64,000 nucleotides of DNA. Origin: Mimachlamys varia. Lineage: Eukaryota > Mollusca > Bivalvia > Pectinida > Pectinidae. The notes under the pieces were generated by a model. It was not told the DNA's origin and did no database searches. It worked only from the letters and a program-made list of their open reading frames with translations. Every line of letters begins with the position of its first letter. Position 1 is the stretch's first letter. The stretch spans positions 4,026,001-4,090,000 of the forward strand of contig OX392527.1 in assembly GCA_947623455.1 (NCBI GenBank). The letters run 5' to 3'. This document shows positions 1 through 12,903 of this stretch, in pieces. A program made the position numbers and the translations under genes.

Positions 1-3000
1 TTACCTGACTGTGTTGTATGTTACCTGACTATCTATGTTGTATGTTACCTGACTGTGTTGTATGTTACCTGACTGTGTTGTATGTTACCTGACTGTGTTG
101 TATGTTACCTGACTATCTATGTTGTATGTTACCTGACTATCTATGTTGTATGTTACCTGACTGTGTTGTATGTTACCTGACTATCTATGTTGTATGTTAC
201 CTGACTATCTATGTTGTATGTTACCTGACTATCTATGTTGTATGTTACCTGACTGTGTTGTATGTTACCTGACTGTGTTGTATGTTACCTGACTGTGTTG
301 TATGTTACCTGACTATCTATGTTGTATGTTACCTGACTATCTATGTTGTATGTTACCTGACTGTGTTGTATGTTACCTGACTGTGTTGTATGTTACCTGA
401 CTATCTATGTTGTATGTTACCTGACTGTGTTATATGTTACCTGACTGTGTTGTATGTTACCTGACTGTGTTGTATGTTACCTGACTATCTATGTTGTATG
501 TTACCTGACTATCTATGTTGTATGTTACCTGACTGTGTTGTATGTTACCTGACTATCTATGTTGTATGTTACCTGACTATCTATGTTGTATGTTACCTGA
601 CTGTGTTGTATGTTACCTGACTGTGTTGTATGTTACCTGACTGTGTTGTATGTTACCTGACTATCTATGTTGTATGTTACCTGACTATCTATGTTGTATG
701 TTACCTGACTGTGTTGTATGTTACCTGACTATCTATGTTGTATGTTACCTGACTATCTATGTTGTATGTTACCTGACTGTGTTGCATGTTACCTGACTGT
801 GTTATATGTTACCTGACTATCTGTGTTGTATGTTACCTGACTGTGTTGCATGTTACCTGACTATCTATGTTGTATGTTACCTGACTGTGTTGTATGTTAC
901 CTGACTATCTATGTTGTATGTTACCTGACTATCTATGTTGTATGTTACCTGACTGTGTTGTATGTTACCTGACTGTGTTGTATGTTACCTGACTGTGTTG
1001 TATGTTACCTGACTGTGTTGTATGTTACCTGACTGTGTTGTATGTTACCTGACTGTGTTGTATGTTACCTGACTGTGTTGTATGTTACCTGACTGTGTTG
1101 TATGTTACCTGACTGTGTTGTATGTTACCTGACAACCTGTGTTGTATGTTACCTGACTATCTATGTTGTATGTTACCTGACTGTGTTGTATGTTACCTGA
1201 CTGTGTTGTATGTTACCTGACTGTGTTGTATGTTACCTGACTGTGTTGTATGTTACCTGACTATCTATGTTGTATGTTACCTGACTATCTATGTTGTATG
1301 TTACCTGACTATCTGTACTGTATGTTACCTGACTATCTATGTTGTATGTTACCTGACTATCTATGTTGTATGTTACCTGACTGTGTTGTATGTTACCTGA
1401 CTGTGTTGTATGTTACCTGACTATCTATGTTGTATGTTACCTGACTATCTATGTTGTATGTTACCTGACTATCTGTACTGTATGTTACCTGACTATCTAT
1501 GTTGTATGTTACCTGACTATCTATGTTGTATGTTACCTGACTGTGTTGCATGTTACCTGACTGTGTTGTATGTTACCTGACTGTGTTGTATGTTACCTGA
1601 CTATCTATGTTGTATGTTACCTGACTATGTTGTATATTACCTGACTATCTATGTTGTATGTTACCTGACTGTGTTGTATGTTACCTGACTGTGTTGTATG
1701 TTACCTGACTGTGTTGTATGTTACCTGACTGTGTTGTATGTTACCTGACTGTGTTGTATGTTACCTGACTGTGTTGTATGTTACCTGACTGTGTTGTATG
1801 TTACCTGACTGTGTTGTATGTTACCTGACTATCTATGTTGTATGTTACCTGACTGTGTTGTATGTTACCTGACTATGTTGTATGTTACCTGACTGTGTTG
1901 TATGTTACCTGACTATCTATGTTGTATGTTACCTGACTGTGTTGTATGTTACCTGACTATCTATGTTGTATGTTACCTGACTGTGTTGTATGTTACCTGA
2001 CTATCTATGTTGTATGTTACCTGACTATCTATGTTGTATGTTACCTGACTATCTATGTTGCATGTTACCTGACTGTGTTGTATGTTACCTGACTGTGTTG
2101 TATGTTACCTGACTGTGTTGTATGTTACCTGACTGTGTTGTATGTTACCTGACTGTGTTGTATGTTACCTGACTATCTGTACTGTATGTTACCTGACTGT
2201 GTTGTATGTTACCTGACTATCTATGTTGTATGTTACCTGACTGTGTTGTATGTTACCTGACTGTGTTGTATGTTACCTGACTGTGTTGTATGTTACCTGA
2301 CTATCTGTACTGTATGTTACCTGACTGTGTTGTATGTTACCTGACTATCTGTGTTGTATGTTACCTGACCGTGTTGTATGTTACCTGACTGTGTTGTATG
2401 TTACCTGACTATCTATGTTGTATGTTACCTGACTGTGTTATATGTTACCTGACTGTGTTGTATGTTACCTGACTATCTATGTTGTATGTTACCTGACTGT
2501 GTTGTATGTTACCTGACTGTGTTGTATGTTACCTGACAACCTGTGTTGTATGTTACCTGACCGTGTTGTATGTTACCTGACTGTGTTGTATGTTACCTGA
2601 CTATCTATGTTGTATGTTACCTGACTGTGTTATATGTTACCTGACTGTGTTGTATGTTACCTGACTATCTATGTTGTATGTTACCTGACTGTGTTATATG
2701 TTACCTGACTGTGTTGTATGTTACCTGACTGTGTTGTATGTTACCTGACTATCTATGTTGTATGTTACCTGACTGTGTTGTATGTTACCTGACCGTGTTG
2801 TATGTTACCTGACTGTGTTGTATGTTACCTGACTGTGTTGTATGTTACCTGACTGTGTTGCATGTTACCTGACTGTGTTGTATGTTACCTGACTGTGTTG
2901 CATGTTACCTGACTGTGTTGTATGTTACCTGACTGTGTTATATGTTACCTGACTGTGTTGTATGTTACCTGACTGTGTTGTATGTTACCTGACTATCTAT

Positions 3001-6000
3001 GTTGTATGTTACCTGACTATCTATGTTGTATGTTACCTGACTATCTATGTTGTATGTTACCTGACTGTGTTATATGTTACCTGACCGTGTTGTATGTTAC
3101 CTGACTATCTATGTTGTATGTTACCTGACTATCTATGTTGTATGTTACCTGACTATCTATGTTGTATGTTACCTGACTATCTATGTTGTATGTTACCTGA
3201 CTGTGTTATATGTTACCTGACCGTGTTGTATGTTACCTGACTATCTATGTTGTATGTTACCTGACTGTGTTATATGTTACCTGACTGTGTTGTATGTTAC
3301 CTGACTGTGTTGTATGTTACCTGACTGTGTTGTATGTTACCTGACTGTGTTGTATGTTACCTGACTGTGTTGTATGTTACCTGACTATCTATGTTGTATG
3401 TTACCTGACTGTGTTATATGTTACCTGACTGTGTTGTATGTTACCTGACTGTGTTGTATGTTACCTGACTATCTATGTTGTATGTTACCTGACTGTGTTG
3501 TATGTTACCTGACTGTGTTGTATGTTACCTGACTATCTATGTTGTATGTTACCTGACTGTGTTGTATGTTACCTGACTGTGTTGTATGTTACCTGACTAT
3601 CTATGTTGTATGTTACCTGACTGTGTTGTATGTTACCTGACCGTGTTGTATGTTACCTGACTGTGTTGTATGTTACCTGACTGTGTTGTATGTTACCTGA
3701 CTGTGTTGTATGTTACCTGACTGTGTTGTATGTTACCTGACTATCTATGTTGTATGTTACCTGACTGTGTTGTATGTTTCCTGACTGTGTTATATGTTAC
3801 CTGACTATCTATGTTGTATGTTACCTGACTGTGTTGTATGTTACCTGACTATCTGTGTTGTATGTTACCTGACTGTGTTGTATGTTACCTGACTGTGTTG
3901 TATGTTACCTGACTATCTATGTTGTATGTTACCTGACTGTGTTGTATGTTACCTGACTATCTATGTTGTATGTTACCTGACTGTGTTGTATGTTACCTGA
4001 CTGTGTTGTATGTTACCTGACTATCTGTGTTGTATGTTACCTGACTGTGTTGTATGTTACCTGACTGTGTTGTATGTTACCTGACTATCTATGTTGTATG
4101 TTACCTGACTGTGTTATATGTTACCTGACTGTGTTGTATGTTACCTGACTGTGTTGTATGTTACCTGACTGTGTTGTATGTTACCTGACTGTGTTGTATG
4201 TTACCTGACTGTGTTATATGTTACCTGACTGTGTTGTATGTTACCTGACTGTGTTGTATGTTTCCTGACTGTGTTATATGTTACCTGACAACCTGTGTTG
4301 TATGTTACCTGACTATCTATGTTGTATGTTACCTGACTATCTATGTTGTATGTTACCTGACTATCTATGTTGCATGTTACCTGACTGTGTTGTATGTTAC
4401 CTGACTGTGTTGTATGTTACCTGACTGTGTTGTATGTTACCTGACTGTGTTATATGTTACCTGACTGTGTTGTATGTTACCTGACAACCTGTGTTGTATG
4501 TTACCTGACTATCTATGGTGTATGTTACCTGACTATCTATGTTGCATGTTTCCTGACTGTGTTATATGTTACCTGACTGTGTTATATGTTACCTGACTGT
4601 GTTGTATGTTACCTGACAACCTGTGTTGTATGTTACCTGACTATCTATGGTGTATGTTACCTGACTATCTATGTTGTATGTTACCTGACTGTGTTGTATG
4701 TTACCTGACTGTGTTGTATGTTACCTGACTGTGTTGTATGTTACCTGACGATCTATGTTGTATGTTACCTGACTGTGTTGTATGTTACCTGACTGTGTTG
4801 CATTTTACCTGACTGTGTTGTATGTTACCTGACTGTGTTGTATGTTTCCTGACTGTGTTATATGTTACCTGACTATCTATGTTGTATGTTACCTGACTAT
4901 CTATGTTGTATGTTACCTGACTATCTATGTTGTATGTTACCTGACCGTGTTGTATGTTACCTGACTATCTATGTTGTATGTTACCTGACTATCTATGTTG
5001 TATGTTACCTGACTATCTATGTTGCATGTTACCTGACCGTGTTGTATGTTACCTGACTGTGTTATATGTTACCTGACTGTGTTGTATGTTACCTGACTAT
5101 CTGTGTTGTATGTTACCTGACTGTGTTGTATGTTACCTGAGTATCTGTGTTGTATGTTACCTGACTGTGTTGTATGTTACCTGACTATCTGTGTTGTATG
5201 TTACCTGACCGTGTTGTATGTTACCTGACTGTGTTGTATGTTACCTGACTATCTATGTTGTATGTTACCTGACTGTGTTGTATGTTACCTGACTGTGTTG
5301 TATGTTACCTGACTGTGTTGTATGTTACCTGACTGTGTTGTATGTTACCTGACTGTGTTGTATGTTACCTGACTGTGTTGTATGTTACCTGACTGTGTTG
5401 TATGTTACCTGACTGTGTTGTATGTTACCTGACTATCTATGTTGCATGTTACCTGACTGTGTTATATGTTACCTGACTGTGTTATATGTTACCTGACTGT
5501 GTTGTATGTTACCTGACAACCTGTGTTGTATGTTACCTGACTATCTATGTTGCATGTTACCTGACAACCTGTGTTGTATGTTACCTGACAACCTGTGTTG
5601 TATGTTACCTGACTGTGTTGTATGTTACCTGACAACCTGTGTTGCATGTTACCTGACTGTGTTGTATGTTACCTGACTATCTATGTTGCATGTTACCTGA
5701 CAACCTGTGTTGTATGTTACCTGACAACCTGTGTTGTATGTTACCTGACTGTGTTGTATGTTACCTGACTATCTATGTTGCATGTTACCTGACAACCTGT
5801 GTTGTATGTTACCTGACAACCTGTGTTGTATGTTACCTGACTGTGTTGTATGTTACCTGACAACCTGTGTTGCATGTTACCTGACTGTGTTATATGTTAC
5901 CTGACTGTGTTATATGTTACCTGACTGTGTTGTATGTTACCTGACTATCTATGTTGTATGTTACCTGACTGTGTTGTATGTTACCTGACTGTGTTGTATG

Positions 6001-9000
6001 TTACCTGACTGTGTTGTATGTTACCTGACTGTGTTGTATGTTACCTGACTGTGTTGTATGTTACCTGACTGTGTTGTATGTTACCTGACTATCTATGTTG
6101 CATGTTACCTGACTGTGTTATATGTTACCTGACTGTGTTATATGTTACCTGACTGTGTTGTATGTTACCTGACAACCTGTGTTGTATGTTACCTGACTGT
6201 GTTATATGTTACCTGACTGTGTTATATGTTACCTGACTGTGTTGTATGTTACCTGACTATCTGTGTTGTATGTTACCTGACTGTGTTATATGTTACCTGA
6301 CTGTGTTGTATGTTACCTGACTATCTATGTTGCATGTTACCTGACTGTGTTATATGTTACCTGACTGTGTTATATGTTACCTGACTGTGTTGTATGTTAC
6401 CTGACTATCTATGTTGTATGTTACCTGACTGTGTTGTATGTTACCTGACTGTGTTGTATGTTACCTGACTGTGTTGTATGTTACCTGACTGTGTTGTATG
6501 TTACCTGACTGTGTTGTATGTTACCTGACTGTGTTGTATGTTACCTGACTATCTATGTTGCATGTTACCTGACTGTGTTATATGTTACCTGACTGTGTTA
6601 TATGTTACCTGACTGTGTTGTATGTTACCTGACAACCTGTGTTGTATGTTACCTGACTATCTATGTTGCATGTTACCTGACAACCTGTGTTGTATGTTAC
6701 CTGACAACCTGTGTTGTATGTTACCTGACTGTGTTGTATGTTACCTGACAACCTGTGTTGCATGTTACCTGACTGTGTTGTATGTTACCTGACTATCTAT
6801 GTTGTATGTTACCTGACTGTGTTGTATGTTACCTGACCGTGTTGTATGTTACCTGACTGTGTTGTATGTTACCTGACTGTGTTGTATGTTACCTGACTGT
6901 GTTGTATGTTACCTGACTGTGTTGTATGTTACCTGACTGTGTTGTATGTTACCTGACTGTGTTGTATGTTACCTGACTGTGTTGTATGTTACCTGACTAT
7001 CTATGTTGTATGTTACCTGACTGTGTTGTATGTTACCTGACTGTGTTGTATGTTACCTGACTGTGTTGTATGTTACCTGACTGTGTTGTATGTTACCTGA
7101 CTGTGTTGTATGTTACCTGACTGTGTTATATGTTACCTGACTGTGTTGTATGTTACCTGACTGTGTTGTATGTTACCTGACTGTGTTGTATGTTACCTGA
7201 CTGTGTTGTATGTTACCTGACTGTGTTGTATGTTACCTGACTGTGTTGTATGTTACCTGACTGTGTTGTATGTTACCTGACTGTGTTGTATGTTACCTGA
7301 CTGTGTTATATGTTACCTGACTGTGTTGTATGTTACCTGACTGTGTTGTATGTTACCTGACTGTGTTGTATGTTACCTGACTATCTATGTTGTATGTTAC
7401 CTGACTGTGTTGTACAGTATGTTACCTGACTGTGTTATATGTTACCTGACTGTGTTGTATGTTACCTGACTATCTATGTTGTATGTTACCTGACTGTGTT
7501 GTATGTTACCTGACTGTGTTGTATGTTACCTGACTGTGTTATATGTTACCTGACTATCTGTGTTGTATGTTACCTGACTGTGTTGCATGTTACCTGACTG
7601 TGTTGTATGTTACCTGACTGTGTTGTATGTTACCTGACTGTGTTATATGTTACCTGACTATGTTGTATGTTACCTGACTGTGTTGTATGTTACCTGACTG
7701 TGTTGTATGTTACCTGACTGTGTTGTATGTTACCTGACTGTGTTGTATGTTACCTGACTGTGTTATATGTTACCTGACTGTGTTGTATGTTACCTGACTA
7801 TCTGTGTTGTATGTTACCTGACTGTGTTGTATGTTACCTGACTGTGTTGTATGTTACCTGACTATCTATGTTGCATGTTACCTGACTGTGTTGTATGTTA
7901 CCTGACTGTGTTGTATGTTACCTGACTATCTATGTTGTATGTTACCTGACTGTGTTGTATGTTACCTGACTGTGTTGTATGTTACCTGACTGTGTTGTAT
8001 GTTACCTGACTGTGTTGTATGTTACCTGACTATCTGTGTTGTATGTTACCTGACTGTGTTGTATGTTACCTGACTGTGTTGTATGTTACCTGACTATCTA
8101 TGTTATATGTTATCTGACTGTGTTGTATGTTACCTGACTGTGTTGTATGTTACCTGACTGTGTTGTATGTTACCTGACTGTGTTATATGTTACCTGACTG
8201 TGTTGTATGTTACCTGACTATCTATGTTGTATGTTACCTGACTGTGTTGTATGTTACCTGACTATCTATGTTGTATGTTACCTGACTGTGTTGTATGTTA
8301 CCTGACTGTGTTGTATGTTACCTGACTATCTATGTTGCATGTTACCTGACTGTGTTGTATGTTACCTGACTGTGTTGTATGTTACCTGACTGTGTTGTAT
8401 GTTACCTGACTATCTATGTTGTATGTTACCTGACTGTGTTGTATGTTACCTGACTGTGTTGTATGTTACCTGACTGTGTTGTATGTTACCTGACTGTGTT
8501 GTATGTTACCTGACTGTGTTGTATGTTACCTGACTGTGTTGTATGTTACCTGACTATCTATGTTGTATGTTACCTGACAACCTGTGTTGTATGTTACCTG
8601 ACTATCTGTGTTGTATGTTACCTGACCGTGTTGTATGTTACCTGACTGTGTTGTATGTTACCTTACTGTGTTGCATGTTACCTGACTGTGTTGCATGTTA
8701 CCTTACTGTGTTGCATGTTACCTGACTGTGTTGTATGTTACCTGACCGTGTTGTATGTTACCTGACTGTGTTGTATGTTACCTGACTGTGTTGTATGTTA
8801 CCTGACTATCTATGTTGTATGTTACCTGACTGTGTTGCATGTTACCTGACTGTGTTGCATGTTACCTGACTGTGTTGTATGTTACCTGACCGTGTTGTAT
8901 GTTACCTGACTGTGTTGTATGTTACCTGACTGTGTTGTATGTTACCTGACTATCTATGTTGTATGTTACCTGACTATCTATGTTGTATGTTACCTGACTA

Positions 9001-12000
9001 TCTATGTTGTATGTTACCTGACTGTGTTGCATGTTACCTGACTGTGTTGCATGTTACCTGACTGTGTTGTATGTTACCTGACCGTGTTGTATGTTACCTG
9101 ACTGTGTTGTATGTTACCTGACTGTGTTGTATGTTACCTGACTATCTATGTTGTATGTTACCTGACTATCTATGTTGTATGTTACCTGACTGTGTTGCAT
9201 GTTACCTGACTGTGTTGCATGTTACCTGACTGTGTTGTATGTTACCTGACCGTGTTGTATGTTACCTGACTGTGTTGTATGTTACCTGACTGTGTTGTAT
9301 GTTACCTGACTATCTATGTTGTATGTTACCTGACTATCTATGTTGTATGTTACCTGACTATCTATGTTGTATGTTACCTGACTGTGTTGTATGTTACCTG
9401 ACTGTGTTGTATGTTACCTGACTGTGTTGTATGTTACCTGACTATCTATGTTGTATGTTACCTGACTATCTATGTTGTATGTTACCTGACGATCTATGTT
9501 GTATGTTACCTGACTGTGTTGTATGTTACCTGACTGTGTTGTATGTTACCTGACTGTGTTGTATGTTACCTGACTATCTATGTTGTATGTTACCTGACTA
9601 TCTATGTTGTATGTTACCTGACGATCTATGTTGTATGTTACCTGACTGTGTTGTATGTTACCTGACTGTGTTGTATGTTACCTGACTATCTGTGTTGTAT
9701 GTTACCTGACTATCTATGTTGTATGTTACCTGACTATCTGTGTTGTATGTTACCTGACTATCTATGTTGTATGTTACCTGACTATCTATGTTGTATGTTA
9801 CCTGACTATCTGTGTTGTATGTTACCTGACTATCTATGTTGTATGTTACCTGACTATCTGTGTTGTATGTTACCTGACTATCTATGTTGTATGTTACCTG
9901 ACTGTGTTGTATGTTACCTGACTGTGTTGCATGTTACCTGACTATCTGTGTTGTATGTTACCTGACTGTGTTGTATGTTACATGACTGTGTTGTATGTTA
10001 CCTGACTGTGTTGTATGTTACCTGACTATCTATGTTGTATGTTACCTGACTATCTATGTTGTATGTTACCTGACTATCTATGTTGTATGTTACCTGACTA
10101 TCTATGTTGTATGTTACCTGACTGTGTTGTATGTTACCTGACTGTGTTGCATGTTACCTGACTATCTGTGTTGTATGTTACCTGACTGTGTTATATGTTA
10201 CCTGACTGTGTTGTATGTTACCTGACTATCTAGGTTGCATGTTACCTGACTGTGTTATATGTTACCTGACAACCTGTGTTGTATGTTACCTGACTGTGTT
10301 GTATGTTACCTGACTGTGTTATATGTTACCTGACTGTGTTGTATGTTACCTGACTGTGTTGTATGTTACCTGACTATCTAGGTTGCATGTTACCTGACTG
10401 TGTTATATGTTACCTGACAACCTGTGTTGTATGTTACCTGACTATCTGTGTTGTATGTTACCTGACTGTGTTGTATGTTACCTGACAACCTGTGTTGTAT
10501 GTTACCTGACTATCTGTGTTGTATGTTACCTGACTGTGTTGTATGTTACCTGACTGTGTTATATGTTACCTGACTGTGTTGTATGTTACCTGACTGTGTT
10601 GTATGTTACCTGACTGTGTTATATGTTACCTGACTGTGTTATATGTTACCTGACTGTGTTGTATGTTACCTGACCGTGTTGTATGTTACCTGACTGTGTT
10701 GTATGTTACCTGACTGTGTTGTATGTTACCTGACTGTGTTATATGTTACCTGACTGTGTTGTATGTTACCTGACTGTGTTGTATGTTACCTGACTGTGTT
10801 GTATGTTACCTGACTATCTATGTTGTATGTTACCTGACTGTGTTGTATGTTACCTGACTGTGTTGTATGTTACCTGACTGTGTTATATGTTACCTGACTG
10901 TGTTATATGTTACCTGACTGTGTTATATGTTACCTGACTGTGTTATATGTTACCTGACAACCTGTGTTGTATGTTACCTGACTATCTGTGTTGTATGTTA
11001 CCTGACTGTGTTGTATGTTACCTGACTGTGTTGTATGTTACCTGACTATCTATGTTGTATGTTACCTGACTATCTATGTTGTATGTTACCTGACTGTGTT
11101 GTATGTTACCTGACTATCTATGTTGTATGTTACCTGACTGTGTTGTATGTTACCTGACTGTGTTGTATGTTACCTGACTGTGTTGTATGTTACCTGACTG
11201 TGTTGTATGTTACCTGACTGTGTTGTATGTTACCTGACTATCTATGTTGTATGTTACCTGACTATCTATGTTGTATGTTACCTGACTGTGTTGTATGTTA
11301 CCTGACTGTGTTGCATGTTACCTGACTGTGTTGCATGTTACCTGACTGTGTTGTATGTTACCTGACTGTGTTGTATGTTACCTGACTATCTATGTTGTAT
11401 GTTACCTGACTATCTATGTTGTATGTTACCTGACTGTGTTGCATGTTACCTGACTGTGTTGCATGTTACCTGACTGTGTTGTATGTTACCTGACTATCTA
11501 TGTTGTATGTTACCTGACTATCTATGTTGTATGTTACCTGACTATCTGTACTGTATGTTACCTGACAACCTGTGTTGCATGTTACCTGACTGTGTTGTAT
11601 GTTACCTGACTGTGTTGTATGTTACCTGACTATCTGTGTTGTATGTTACCTGACTGTGTTGTATGTTACCTGACTATCTATGTTGTATGTTACCTGACTA
11701 TCTATGTTGTATGTTACCTGACTGTGTTGTATGTTACCTGACTGTGTTGTATGTTACCTGACTATCTGTGTTGTATGTTACCTGACTGTGTTGTATGTTA
11801 CCTGACTATCTATGTTGTATGTTACCTGACTATCTGTGTTGTATGTTACCTGACTATCTATGTTGTATGTTACCTGACTGTGTTGTATGTTACCTGACTG
11901 TGTTGTATGTTACCTGACTGTGTTGCATGTTACCTGACTGTGTTATATGTTACCTGACTGTGTTGTATGTTACCTGACTGTGTTATATGTTACCTGACTA

Positions 12001-12734
12001 TCTATGTTGTATGTTACCTGACTATCTATGTTGTATGTTACCTGACTGTGTTGTATGTTACCTGACTGTCTAGGTTGCATGTTACCTGACTGTGTTATAT
12101 GTTACCTGACAACCTGTGTTGTATGTTACCTGACTATCTGTGTTGTATGTTACCTGACTGTGTTGTATGTTACCTGACTGTGTTGTATGTTACCTGACTG
12201 TGTTGTATGTTACCTGACTATCTGTGTTGTATGTTACCTGACTGTGTTGTATGTTACCTGACTGTGTTATATGTTACCTGACTGTGTTATATGTTACCTG
12301 ACTGTGTTATATGTTACCTGACTGTGTTATATGTTACCTGACTGTGTTATATGTTACCTGACAACCTGTGTTGTATGTTACCTGACTATCTGTGTTGTAT
12401 GTTACCTGACTGTGTTGTATGTTACCTGACTGTGTTGTATGTTACCTGACTATCTATGTTGTATGTTACCTGACTGTGTTGTATGTTACCTGACTGTGTT
12501 GTATGTTACCTGACTGTGTTGTATGTTACCTGACTGTGTTGTATGTTACCTGACTGTGTTGTATGTTACCTGACTATCTATGTTGTATGTTACCTGACAA
12601 CCTGTGTTGTATGTTACCTGACTATCTGTGTTGTATGTTACCTGACCGTGTTGTATGTTACCTCAGTGTGTTGTATGTTACCTGACTATCTGTGTTGTAT
12701 GCTTACTGACTGTGTTGTTTGTTACCTGGCTATC
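1..12734. repeat. 20/24-bp minisatellite array, 12.7 kb, truncated by the window start
   Basis: The short unit is TTACCTGACTGTGTTGTATG (20 bp). Long 24-bp units insert four bases after TGAC (giving TGACTATCTATG, TGACTATCTGTG or TGACAACCTGTG). Point variants include TTGCATG, TTATATG, TGACCGTG and TTTCCTG. The two unit lengths are mixed irregularly, with nested higher-order repeats. Copies decay at the right end from about 12660. Small open frames here arise from runs of 24-bp units and are not genes. The array lies in the SLC6 gene's sixth intron; on the sense strand each unit reads CAGGTAACATA. Confidence 0.97.
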
Positions 12735-12903
12735 AAGACCAACACTAAGAATCATCAGGAAGAACAAGACCGACCAGAGATTGGGAAGGGGCAGCTTTGA
12801 TAGCGCTTCTGGGTACGTCATGAAAACAAGACCTGGACCTACAATGAAAAAGCTGCAGTCTGCACATCAATAATGAAACTCGTGTTACTACAAGAACAAT
12901 CCC
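12735..12903. other. Short unique spacer between arrays
   Basis: About 170 bp of non-repetitive sequence between the 20/24-bp and 43-bp arrays. Both frames checked for an SLC6 exon 7 (TM7 block); none found. The open frame entering from the left array is a run-on. Confidence 0.6.

Noticed and set aside
1..12734. CRISPR-like regular repeats
   Set aside because: No unique spacers; variation is confined to a few unit types, and the context is eukaryotic.
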